Below the pieces are notes generated by a model, which was not told the DNA's origin, made no database searches, and saw nothing but the letters and a program-made list of their open reading frames with translations. Positions 7,822-15,705 of a stretch of 64,000 bases of DNA are shown here, piece after piece (positions within the stretch are counted from its first letter, which is position 1; each line of letters begins with the position of its first letter). Made by a program: the position numbers and the translations under genes. The DNA comes from RUG14871 sp045539425 (lineage in GTDB: Bacteria; Bacillota_I; Bacilli_A; Erysipelotrichales; Erysipelotrichaceae). The stretch lies in the NCBI GenBank assembly GCA_045539425.1, contig JAZQFH010000021.1, positions 1 through 64,000 on the forward strand. The letters are read 5' to 3'.

Positions 7822-10545
7822 ATGAAAAAAATCATCCAGTTATCTTTGACACTTTTGTTACTGATCACAATGATTCCTTCCGTTCTTTTCGCGGAAGAAG
7901 ACACTGGGATCACAGACAATGTCATCAATCCATTCAGTGACGTGGTACCCGAACTCGGCAACACCACCTACAAGGCTATTTTATGGGCGTATGAGACTGG
8001 AATCGTCAAGGGAACAAGTGATACGACGTATTCCCCGAGTGATCACTGCACGCGTGCACAGTTATGTGTCATGTTATGGCGCTTAAAGGGTAAGCCGGCA
8101 GTGAACGTAACGGATAACCCGTTCCCGGATGTCACAACCGCATTGGGTAATACGACGTACAAAGCCATCTTATGGGCCTATCAGCAGGGAATCGTCAAGG
8201 GAAATGCGGATGGTACTTTCAATCCGTCAGGTGATACGACACGTGCCAACATGGCCGTCATGTTATGGCGCACGGCAGGGAAGCCGACAGTAAGTGCCAC
8301 AACGAATCCGTTTGAGGATGTATCCCAATCCTTGGGTAATACAACATACAAGTCCATCTTATGGGCATTCGGTGTCGGCCTGACAAAGGGGACGGACAGG
8401 ACACACTTCTCACCGAATGACCCGTGTACAAGAGCGCAGCTGGCGGTGTTCTTATACCGTTTAAATCATCTCTATCATTACATCACACCGGAAGAGCCGA
8501 GCGAAGAGGAAGAGCCGGAACCGGAACCGGAGCCGCTGGTATATAAAGATGGAACGGAACTGAGGATCGCTGCCGGATACGGAAGCCGCCGCGAAGCAAT
8601 CTACTTTAAAGACGAGAGTGTCGTCGGAAGCGGAATCACGCTTGCGGACGGAGTGACATATCATCTGAACAGCACAAAACCGGCCTGGCAGCAGGTCGAA
8701 AAAGATCTCAAGATCACCGCCATCGATTTGTTCACGGGAGCAGGAAACGCCACCAGTGAATTTAACGTCTGGAAAGAAAAACTGGATTGGGTGGATATTA
8801 TTACCGGCAGTTATTCGCAACTGAATGCGGCAGGGGAAGAAGGCAAACTGGTCAACTTGCAGGAACATCTGGACCGCATGCCGAACTTCAAGGCCTTCTT
8901 AGAGGAAAATCAGGTCGCAAGACTTTCGCTTACCGCAAATACCGCAACCGGTGCATTCTATTTCTCCCCGTATTTTGACGGCTTTGATGATGTGGAACGC
9001 ATGCCGCTGATCCGCGCCGATATGGTGAAAGAACTTCTGGACGGAGATGAGACTTATCACGGCGCCAACCGTCCATTAAATGCCTACGTGTATACACCGT
9101 TCTTCACGGAAAGCTATACGGTAGATGCCTTAACCAAAGACGGAAGCGCAACCCAGACGATCCGCAAGGATTATTCCAAATACGGAAACATCATTGCGAA
9201 AATGAATGAAAAAGTGCTGAGTGGGGATGAAGCCGTGGCAATGTTGCGCTCCTATATCGACGCGACATACGGAAACATCTATGCCAAGCGCTCTGACCTC
9301 TTCTTGGGTTATGATGCCGCATGGGATGCGGATGAAATGGTGGCATTACTGCGCTGCGCCGTTGCATCTCTCAATGACGCAAACAGCGACCCGATTCAGG
9401 GTTTATTCTCCAGAGAAACGGGAAATCTGAACCGGGAAATGGATCTCGTCCGCTTCGGCGGATCGCTCTTCGGCGTTAGAGGACTGGAGTCCAGAATGGA
9501 GTATCTCTATCTGGATGAGAATCAGAAGATGCATGATGCCAGAGGAGAAGCTGCATCCTATGAGACAATGGCGAAGATGCACGAAATCTACGAGGAAGGT
9601 CTGATTGCCAAAGAGGGGGATGCAACTTCGCGGGTTTATCTGCAGATGGATGCGGGACTTCTCTCTTACGACTATTCACAGACGCAGACCATCATGAACT
9701 CCTCCGTCATGGATGAAGATGAGGAATACCGCGGCATTCTGATCCCGGTATCCAAGTGGAATGACGGGACGGGAACGGTTTATATGCGCTTTACGGAATC
9801 CTACCGCAGTGTAAAGACGGAAGGATGGGCCATCAGCAAGCTCGGCGTCGGAGATGATAAGGATAAGCTCAATGCTGCTCTGGCATTAATTGATCACTTC
9901 TATTCTCCGCAGGGTATGATCACGCTCTCCTACGGCTCGGATGCCTTTATGAAAGTGAAGGATGCCAGTGTTACGGTGAAGAGCTGGGAAGATGTCGCAA
10001 AGAAATATGAAACATTTAATTTCAACGGAAAAGAGATGCCACTGATCAGCGATGCATCGTTAGCTGAGATGATGGAGCTGACCGGTGGTAACTATACCAA
10101 CTACGTCCGCAGATATCTCGGAACGCAACTGAACGGTTATCCGAAACTGCAGTCCTATGAAGCATGTGTAACGGATTCGAAAGGGCAGATTGGTTTACGG
10201 ATCTATTCCGCTGCTTTAGCGAAAGGCATCGTGAAGCACAGCGGATATGATGTCAGCAAGAACCAGTTCTACTCAAGCGTGACGACTATCCTGCCGACGA
10301 CATCAGACCAGCAGGCAACACTTGACGGCTTTACGGATCTGAAGGGAAATTTCCAAATGGTGAAAAACGGTACTAATCTCTTCTTTGAAGTAATCAAAAA
10401 CGGTTATGCGGCGCTCAGTGAAGCGGAGCAGAGTGCGCAGGGTCTTGCCTCCTATGTCAATGACAACTATCATTCCAGGGATTATGTGAATGTCCGGAAT
10501 GCACAGTGGAAAACACTGATGGATTATTACGCAACAATCAAATAA
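7822..10545 (+). CDS. SLH-anchored large extracellular solute-binding protein
   Basis: 907 residues. Signal peptide MKKIIQLSLTLLLLITM... (cleavage near LFAEE), no lipobox. Three SLH repeats at ~34-222 nearly match those of the gene at 5678. A Glu/Pro linker (EEEEPEPEPEP) is followed by a large binding domain resembling LplA/YtcQ-type sugar-binding proteins (LDWVDIITGSYSQLNAAGEEG, NLQEHLDRMPNFKAFLEEN, MPLIRADMVKELLDG, EGWAISK, ALALIDHFYSPQGMITLSYG). Such proteins bind oligosaccharides for uptake. Wall anchoring instead of a lipid anchor is unusual, and no permease lies nearby. SD AGAGG. A 12-bp-stem terminator follows. Confidence 0.85.
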   Translation: MKKIIQLSLTLLLLITMIPSVLFAEEDTGITDNVINPFSDVVPELGNTTYKAILWAYETGIVKGTSDTTYSPSDHCTRAQLCVMLWRLKGKPAVNVTDNPFPDVTTALGNTTYKAILWAYQQGIVKGNADGTFNPSGDTTRANMAVMLWRTAGKPTVSATTNPFEDVSQSLGNTTYKSILWAFGVGLTKGTDRTHFSPNDPCTRAQLAVFLYRLNHLYHYITPEEPSEEEEPEPEPEPLVYKDGTELRIAAGYGSRREAIYFKDESVVGSGITLADGVTYHLNSTKPAWQQVEKDLKITAIDLFTGAGNATSEFNVWKEKLDWVDIITGSYSQLNAAGEEGKLVNLQEHLDRMPNFKAFLEENQVARLSLTANTATGAFYFSPYFDGFDDVERMPLIRADMVKELLDGDETYHGANRPLNAYVYTPFFTESYTVDALTKDGSATQTIRKDYSKYGNIIAKMNEKVLSGDEAVAMLRSYIDATYGNIYAKRSDLFLGYDAAWDADEMVALLRCAVASLNDANSDPIQGLFSRETGNLNREMDLVRFGGSLFGVRGLESRMEYLYLDENQKMHDARGEAASYETMAKMHEIYEEGLIAKEGDATSRVYLQMDAGLLSYDYSQTQTIMNSSVMDEDEEYRGILIPVSKWNDGTGTVYMRFTESYRSVKTEGWAISKLGVGDDKDKLNAALALIDHFYSPQGMITLSYGSDAFMKVKDASVTVKSWEDVAKKYETFNFNGKEMPLISDASLAEMMELTGGNYTNYVRRYLGTQLNGYPKLQSYEACVTDSKGQIGLRIYSAALAKGIVKHSGYDVSKNQFYSSVTTILPTTSDQQATLDGFTDLKGNFQMVKNGTNLFFEVIKNGYAALSEAEQSAQGLASYVNDNYHSRDYVNVRNAQWKTLMDYYATIK

Positions 10546-10549
10546 ATGA

Positions 10550-10579
10550 ATATAGCCATCCATTTACGGATGGCTATAT
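10550..10579 (+). terminator. Rho-independent terminator, 12-bp stem
   Basis: Perfect stem ATATAGCCATCC / GGATGGCTATAT with a 6-nt loop, then TGTTCT. Directly after the stop codon at 10545. Confidence 0.8.
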
Positions 10580-10603
10580 TGTTCTAAGTGATGTTTCCCG
10601 ATT

Positions 10604-10648
10604 AGAAGCACATTTCCAATATGAAAATGGAATGGCTTCTTTTTTTCT
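10604..10648 (+). terminator. Second terminator-like hairpin
   Basis: Outer stem AGAAGC / GCTTCT with an imperfect inner stem (CATTTCCA / TGGAATG), followed by TTTTTTTCT. Probably a backup terminator between the SLH genes and the converging toxin-antitoxin-like pair. Confidence 0.6.
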
Positions 10649-10717
10649 AACTTCATAGACAAAGTGAAAAACAGGAATTCTGTCATGATGGAAAATACAG
10701 TGGATGTCAGGCGACGT

Positions 10718-11440
10718 TTAATCATTTTGTTGTTTTGTTAAAGAATTTAGAATTGATTCTATATTAGATTCAGATGTTACTTCTGGATAATCCTCTTCAA
10801 AATGAAGCAAGAGAGATTTTGTCTCTTTTTCCTGATTCTTTGTTGCTTCATATATGTTATGTATATTCTCCTTATTTTCAAATATAGAAGTTATGAAATT
10901 CAAAATGTCATCCGGTAATTCTTCCCATTCACCGTATAGTTGTCTATAAGCTGTCTCTATTTCTTCCAGGCGGATTGGGTCATTCTTTTTAAGATGTTCG
11001 TCCAGGATACCGATGATATCAGAAAGATCATTCTTGTATTTTCTGCCGGATTTCAATTTCATCGCAATTAAGTACTCTCTTGTAACAGAACGAATATCAA
11101 AAATATTGTAATATGTTTTATAGTACTTTGAGTGTAGCAGTAACTTGTCTGAGTAGGAAGAAGTGTACGTAAAATCCGAGTTCAGCCATCCGTTGGGAAG
11201 ACCATATTGATCTGTAACCTTATTGATTGCTTCCTTGAGTGAAGAAGATGCATGCATATATGCATCTATGTCAGTCGTAGACACACGGAAAGAATAGTTC
11301 AAAAGGATGGCGCCGCCTCCGACGATTATGATTTCCGCATGCACTCCGTTCCGATTTAATCGTCTGTATTCTTTTGCGACTGCCTTCAGATACAAATCAA
11401 GGTTATCTTTTGTCAACTCAGAATTCCGGTCAGATGACAT
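10718..11440 (-). CDS. Nucleotidyltransferase-fold protein, putative toxin of a TA pair
   Basis: 240 residues from the ATG at 11440. I preferred it to a GTG 12 bases upstream because AGTGAG lies at better SD distance. The N-terminal half has the minimal nucleotidyltransferase pattern IIIVGGGAILLNYSFR ... STTDIDAYM, as in AbiEii/DUF6036-type proteins: GG loop, then D-x-D that would bind Mg-NTP. Further conserved-looking parts are DIRSVTREYLIAMKL and a helical C-terminus. It overlaps the upstream HTH gene by 11 bases, so the two are translationally coupled. The HTH partner, small size and placement between surface genes and the heat-shock operon fit a toxin-antitoxin or phage-defence pair. The target is unknown. 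Confidence 0.7.
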   Translation of the reverse strand: MSSDRNSELTKDNLDLYLKAVAKEYRRLNRNGVHAEIIIVGGGAILLNYSFRVSTTDIDAYMHASSSLKEAINKVTDQYGLPNGWLNSDFTYTSSYSDKLLLHSKYYKTYYNIFDIRSVTREYLIAMKLKSGRKYKNDLSDIIGILDEHLKKNDPIRLEEIETAYRQLYGEWEELPDDILNFITSIFENKENIHNIYEATKNQEKETKSLLLHFEEDYPEVTSESNIESILNSLTKQQND

Positions 11441-11999
11441 CGCGTATCTCACTTTCTACTATGTTATATTTTAAGAATTCCGGAATCGAGTGTTCCATTG
11501 CATCTGTATAGTATTGTTTGTTGTTGGTTGCTTCAGCTAAAGCGACAACACTGGAAGGGAAAAGAGGCTCGGAAAGTTTTGTTTTGCGGATATCATCGTA
11601 ATCCGTACAAACAGGAATGTCGTTTTCCTTGCATAAAAAATCCAGCATGGCTAAGAGGTAAAGTGCTTCCGGATACCATTGATCCTTGAAATACTTACGT
11701 ATCCGGTCAGATTCAAGAAGGTCAATAATAAAGGGAGTATCTCCCATTCTCTTCAACTCCTGACAGGTCTCGCTTTTAAAATTCTCAAAAACAAGCCTTT
11801 TTTTCATGTAGGGAGATAACAGATCCTCCATTGAGACATGAAGGGCATCGGCCAATTTATAAATGATTTCACCACTGGCTTTACAAAGAGGTGTTTTATC
11901 TGTGTACAGATCCCGTAATGTGGAATACGGTATGGAAGTGTCTTTTGAAAGACGGTAAAGAGAAATCAGTTCTTTATCAATATAATCCTTTAGATGCAT
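11430..11999 (-). CDS. HTH-domain protein, putative cognate antitoxin/regulator
   Basis: 189 residues from the ATG at 11999, chosen because AGAGGT lies 6 bases upstream; an in-frame start 33 bases earlier would begin inside the promoter. Residues 1-60 form a helix-turn-helix (LYRLSKDTSIPYSTLRDLY, KASGEIIYKLADALHVSMEDLL) of the Cro/XRE kind. The remaining ~130 residues are helical and not recognised (WYPEALYLLAMLDFLCKEN...). It is the first gene of the pair and probably represses its own promoter through the palindrome at 12019-12040. The role as antitoxin is inferred from gene order and overlap. Confidence 0.7.
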   Translation of the reverse strand: MHLKDYIDKELISLYRLSKDTSIPYSTLRDLYTDKTPLCKASGEIIYKLADALHVSMEDLLSPYMKKRLVFENFKSETCQELKRMGDTPFIIDLLESDRIRKYFKDQWYPEALYLLAMLDFLCKENDIPVCTDYDDIRKTKLSEPLFPSSVVALAEATNNKQYYTDAMEHSIPEFLKYNIVESEIRDVI

Positions 12000-12017
12000 A
12001 CGCTTACCTCTAGTATC

Positions 12018-12046
12018 ATTATAACGGTACACCGTTATAAATTCAA
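12018..12046 (-). promoter_or_regulatory. Promoter with embedded operator palindrome for the TA-like pair
   Basis: On the minus strand TTGAAT (12041-12046), 17-bp spacer, TATAAT (12018-12023). The spacer and -10 are covered by a perfect 10-bp inverted repeat with 2-bp centre (TTATAACGGT-AC-ACCGTTATAA, 12019-12040). A repressor bound there would block RNA polymerase, which fits autoregulation by the HTH protein. Confidence 0.8.
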
Positions 12047-12105
12047 TGAAAAAATCATAAATATGCGTATAAGAATGAACTCCCCAAGAATGGTTTTTAC
12101 GATTT

Positions 12106-12133
12106 TTAGCACTTGACCTATTGACAGTGCTAA
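12106..12133 (+). promoter_or_regulatory. CIRCE-like element 1
   Basis: TTAGCACT - 12 bases - AGTGCTAA. Consensus CIRCE is TTAGCACTC-N9-GAGTGCTAA; here both 8-base arms are perfect but the spacing is one base longer than usual. It overlaps the -35 of the hrcA operon. Confidence 0.85.
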
Positions 12134-12149
12134 GCGGGTGTCATATAAT
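12121..12149 (+). promoter_or_regulatory. Heat-shock operon promoter (sigma-A consensus)
   Basis: TTGACA (12121-12126), 17-bp spacer, TATAAT (12144-12149): a full consensus vegetative promoter, consistent with repression by HrcA rather than use of an alternative sigma factor. Confidence 0.9.
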
Positions 12150-12150
12150 T

Positions 12151-12177
12151 TTAGCAGACGAAAGGTCAGAGTGCTAA
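12151..12177 (+). promoter_or_regulatory. CIRCE element 2
   Basis: TTAGCAGAC-N9-GAGTGCTAA: right arm perfect, left arm 7 of 9, exact N9 spacing. It lies just downstream of the -10, in the early transcribed region before the hrcA SD. Confidence 0.85.
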
Positions 12178-12191
12178 AAGGAGGCGACAAG

Positions 12192-13214
12192 ATGTTAACG
12201 AACAGACAGATTGATATCTTTAAAGCCATCGTTGAGGAATTCATTGAAACTGCAGAGCCTGTCGGCAGTAAGACATTAGTCACGAAATATGATCTGCCTT
12301 ACTCCACGGCCACCATTCGAAATGAAATGGCAGCACTGGAAGACGAGGGGTTACTGGAAAAGACCCATACTTCCAGCGGCAGAGTTCCATCAACCGAAGG
12401 GTACCGTTACTATGTCGAACACCTGATGGAATCATCGATTGATGAAAACCTTGCTTTGACAATTCAGAATGCCTTCCAGGTTCATGCACTGAACACGGAA
12501 GAAGTCATCAAGCTGAGCTGCGATGTGCTCTCGCGGATGACAAACCTCACTACCATGGTCTTGGGACCTGAGGCAGAGAAGCAGAAGCTGCAGCACATCA
12601 AGATGTTCCCAATCGACGAAAAGAGCGCCGTGGCGGTCTTCATCACCGATACGGGACACACCGAAAACAAGATGTTCCAGTTTAACGAAGCCGTCAGCGT
12701 GACGGATATCCAGAACTGCTGTGATATCCTCAATGACCGCCTGGTCGGAACACCAATCGTGGAAATCGTCGACAAGATGGAATCCATCAAGCCGATCCTG
12801 GCTAAGACGGTGCAGCGTCACGACATCCTCTTCCGCGCATTTGTGGAAGCATTCATCAAGTTCGCAAATGAAAACGTCTATTTCAGCGGCAAAGACAATC
12901 TGCTTTACCAGCCGGAATTTGCGGATATTGAAAAGCTGAGAACGATGATGCGGCTGTTGGATAACAGTGCGGCATTCCGTTCGATTCATGAAGGCGACGG
13001 AGCCCTGACGCTGAAGCGGGATGATAACTCCTCTTTAGTCTGGAAGGATGACTTCGCGGTGGTATCCTCGAAGTTCCACATCACTAAAGATGAAGTGGCC
13101 CAGCTGATGTTAGTGGGACCAAGCCGCATGGATTACGACAAGGTCGTCAATCTTCTCAAATACGTCAGTGAACGTGTGGAGAAGATCCTGAGAAAAGGAG
13201 AGGACAATGACTAA
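12192..13214 (+). CDS. hrcA: Heat-inducible transcription repressor HrcA
   Basis: 340 residues. HrcA binds CIRCE operators and represses class I heat-shock genes; its activity depends on the GroEL chaperonin. The N-terminal winged helix reads MLTNRQIDIFKAIVEEFIETAEPVGSK cut by TATIRNEMAALEDEGLLEKTHTSSGR, the family signature; the GAF-like core follows. The ATG at 12192 is chosen because AAGGAGG sits at 12178-12184; the longer frame starts inside the promoter. It is first in the operon and ends in an 8-base overlap with grpE. It represses itself and downstream chaperones through the two CIRCE sites. Confidence 0.97.
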   Translation: MLTNRQIDIFKAIVEEFIETAEPVGSKTLVTKYDLPYSTATIRNEMAALEDEGLLEKTHTSSGRVPSTEGYRYYVEHLMESSIDENLALTIQNAFQVHALNTEEVIKLSCDVLSRMTNLTTMVLGPEAEKQKLQHIKMFPIDEKSAVAVFITDTGHTENKMFQFNEAVSVTDIQNCCDILNDRLVGTPIVEIVDKMESIKPILAKTVQRHDILFRAFVEAFIKFANENVYFSGKDNLLYQPEFADIEKLRTMMRLLDNSAAFRSIHEGDGALTLKRDDNSSLVWKDDFAVVSSKFHITKDEVAQLMLVGPSRMDYDKVVNLLKYVSERVEKILRKGEDND

Positions 13215-13767
13215 AAAAGAAAAGAAAGAAAAAGTCACTGAAGAAACTCCGGTGGAAGAAGTAAAAGAAGAAGTTTCAGAAGAAGCGGAAAAGGAAATCT
13301 CCGCGGAAGAAGAGATCAAGGCGCTGCAGGATCAGTTATGTGCCGTGCAGGCGGATCTCGATAAAACCAGAAATGATTACCTGAAAGCATACGCAGACAC
13401 GGAAAACATGAAAAAGCGTCTGCAGGCGGAATTTGAGAGCCGGAACAAGTACCGGATCCAGTCCTTCGCCTTGGAGGTGCTGCCGGTGATCGACAATCTG
13501 GAGAGGGCACTGGCCAGTGCAGATAAGGAAGACCCGATCTACAAGGGTGTGGAAATGGTCTACCAGCAACTGATCCATGCATTAAAAAACGAGGGCGTCG
13601 AGGAGATCGAATCCCTCAATCAGCCATTCGATTCCAACTACCACAATGCTCTAATGACAGAGAAGCGGGAAGGCGTAGAGCCGGGAATCGTACTGGAAGT
13701 ATTACAGAAAGGTTATAAATTAAAAGACCGCATCTTACGGGCAACGCTCGTCAAGGTGAGTGAATAG
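13207..13767 (+). CDS. grpE: Nucleotide exchange factor GrpE
   Basis: 186 residues. GrpE releases ADP from DnaK. The first ~50 residues are a charged Lys/Glu-rich tail, followed by the long dimer helix (EEIKALQDQLCAVQADLDKTRNDYLKAYADTENMKKR) and the beta domain with the family motif ending NPFDSNYHNAL-like (QPFDSNYHNALMTEKREGVEPGIV) and YKLKDRILRATLVKV. The start codon overlaps the hrcA stop, so translation is coupled. Confidence 0.96.
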   Translation: MTKKEKKEKVTEETPVEEVKEEVSEEAEKEISAEEEIKALQDQLCAVQADLDKTRNDYLKAYADTENMKKRLQAEFESRNKYRIQSFALEVLPVIDNLERALASADKEDPIYKGVEMVYQQLIHALKNEGVEEIESLNQPFDSNYHNALMTEKREGVEPGIVLEVLQKGYKLKDRILRATLVKVSE

Positions 13768-13787
13768 AATATGGGAGGTAAACACAT

Positions 13788-15614
13788 ATGAGCAAAATTA
13801 TCGGTATTGACTTAGGTACAACAAACAGCTGCGTTGCCGTTATGGAAGGCAAAGAAGCAAAAGTTATAACAAATCCGGAAGGCAACAGAACAACTCCGTC
13901 CGTAGTCGCATTCAAAAACGGCGACAGAATTGTCGGTGATGCGGCCAAACGTCAGGTTGTCACAAACAAGGACTCCGTCATTTCCATTAAGCGTTTAATG
14001 GGATCTGACAAGAAAGTCACACTGGAAAACAAACAGTACACACCGCAGGAAATCAGTGCAATGATCCTGCAGTATATGAAAGGGTATGCGGAAGCTTATT
14101 TAGGCGAACCGGTCACGGAAGCCGTTATCACAGTCCCTGCATACTTCAACGATGCACAGCGTCAGGCAACCAAGGATGCCGGTAAGATCGCCGGACTGGA
14201 TGTCAAACGTATCATCAACGAACCGACTGCCGCAGCTCTGGCATTCGGTATCGATAAGACAGACAAAGAGCAGAAAGTCTTAGTCTTCGACTTAGGCGGC
14301 GGCACATTCGATGTCTCCATTCTGGACTTGGCCGACGGTACATTCGAAGTATTGGCGACAGCCGGTAACAACATGCTGGGCGGCGATGACTTCGATAACG
14401 TGATCGTTGACTGGATGAGCGATGCCTTCAAGAAAGAAAACGGCATTGACTTAAAGAACGACAGAATGGCGCTTCAGAGAATGAAGGAAGCAGCCGAAAA
14501 AGCAAAGAAAGACTTAAGCAGCATGGTCCAGACACAGATCTCCCTGCCGTTTATCTCCGCAGGCGTCAATGGTCCTCTGCATTTAGAGATGACTCTTACA
14601 AGAGCGAAATTCAATGAAATGACCAAGTTCTTAGTTGATAAGACGATCGGTCCGGTCAGACAGGCCTTATCCGATGCCGGCTTAACAAAGAACGATATTG
14701 ACCAGGTCTTATTAGTCGGTGGTTCCACACGTATCCCGGCGGTTCAGGAAGCCGTCAAGAACGAACTCGGCAAAGAACCGAACCACAGTGTCAACCCGGA
14801 TGAAGTTGTCGCGATGGGCGCAGCCATTCAGGGCGGTGTCTTAACGGGTGATGTCAACGATGTCCTCTTACTGGATGTCACACCATTGTCCTTAGGTATC
14901 GAAACACTGGGCGGCGTTATGACGGTATTAATTCCGCGTAACACAACGATCCCGACAAGCAAATCGCAGATCTTCTCCACGGCAGCCGATAACCAGCCGG
15001 CCGTTGATATCCATGTTCTTCAGGGTGAACGCCCGATGGCACAGGATAACAAGACACTTGGCTTATTCAAACTGGATGGCATCGCACCGGCAAGAAGAGG
15101 CATCCCGCAGATCGAAGTCACATTCGACATCGACGTCAACGGTATCGTCCACGTTTCCGCACTGGATAAGGGTACCAACCGCAAACAGTCCATCGTCATT
15201 CAGAATTCCAGCGGCTTAAGCCAGGATGAAATCGACAGAATGGTCCGTGAAGCGGAAGAACACAAGGCCGAAGATGACAAGAAGAAAGAAGACATCGAAT
15301 TAAAGAACAAGGCTGAATCCTTCATCAATCAGATCAACCAGACACTTTCCGAAAACGGCGATAAAGTCGATGCTTCTCAGAAAGCCCAGGTTGAAAAACT
15401 GAGAGATGAGCTGCAGACAGCTCTTGACAACAACGATATGGCTACTTTAAAGAGCAAGATCGATGAGCTGGAAAAAGCCGCACAGGCCATGGGCGAAGCC
15501 ATGTACCAGCAGCAGGCACAGCAGAATAACGGAGCCTATCAGAATACATCCGAATCTTCCAATAAGAAGGATGATGACGATGTCATCGATGCGGAATTCA
15601 CGGAAAAAGCATAA
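13788..15614 (+). CDS. dnaK: Chaperone protein DnaK (Hsp70)
   Basis: 608 residues, the normal length for Bacillota DnaK. The ATPase domain has IIGIDLGTTNSCVAVMEG, VITVPAYFNDAQRQATKDAG, VLVFDLGGGTFDVSIL and VLLVGGSTRIPAVQ; the peptide-binding domain has LLLDVTPLSLGIETLGG; the tail ends DDDDVIDAEFTEKA, the usual EEVVDADFxEV-like end. SD GGGAGG, 20 bases after grpE. It folds and protects client proteins with DnaJ and GrpE. A hairpin follows between dnaK and dnaJ. Confidence 0.98.
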   Translation: MSKIIGIDLGTTNSCVAVMEGKEAKVITNPEGNRTTPSVVAFKNGDRIVGDAAKRQVVTNKDSVISIKRLMGSDKKVTLENKQYTPQEISAMILQYMKGYAEAYLGEPVTEAVITVPAYFNDAQRQATKDAGKIAGLDVKRIINEPTAAALAFGIDKTDKEQKVLVFDLGGGTFDVSILDLADGTFEVLATAGNNMLGGDDFDNVIVDWMSDAFKKENGIDLKNDRMALQRMKEAAEKAKKDLSSMVQTQISLPFISAGVNGPLHLEMTLTRAKFNEMTKFLVDKTIGPVRQALSDAGLTKNDIDQVLLVGGSTRIPAVQEAVKNELGKEPNHSVNPDEVVAMGAAIQGGVLTGDVNDVLLLDVTPLSLGIETLGGVMTVLIPRNTTIPTSKSQIFSTAADNQPAVDIHVLQGERPMAQDNKTLGLFKLDGIAPARRGIPQIEVTFDIDVNGIVHVSALDKGTNRKQSIVIQNSSGLSQDEIDRMVREAEEHKAEDDKKKEDIELKNKAESFINQINQTLSENGDKVDASQKAQVEKLRDELQTALDNNDMATLKSKIDELEKAAQAMGEAMYQQQAQQNNGAYQNTSESSNKKDDDDVIDAEFTEKA

Positions 15615-15621
15615 AATTAAC

Positions 15622-15642
15622 AGTCCTGGCTCTGCCGGGACT
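15622..15642 (+). other. Intercistronic hairpin between dnaK and dnaJ
   Basis: 9-bp stem AGTCCTGGC / GCCGGGACT with one G-T pair and a 3-base loop, without a T-tract; a second small stem (CTTCCT/AGGAAG) follows. It could stabilise the 3' end of the dnaK message or reduce dnaJ translation relative to dnaK. Confidence 0.5.
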
Positions 15643-15705
15643 TCCTTCTATTAGGAAGAAGGGAAAAGGGGAGTGACTCACTCCCAAGTCAGGTATGGTG
15701 AACAT

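Noticed and set aside
15673..15705. GTG start for dnaJ
   Set aside because: The J domain begins at the ATG at 15706, and the GTG is directly next to its purine-rich stretch, too close for initiation.
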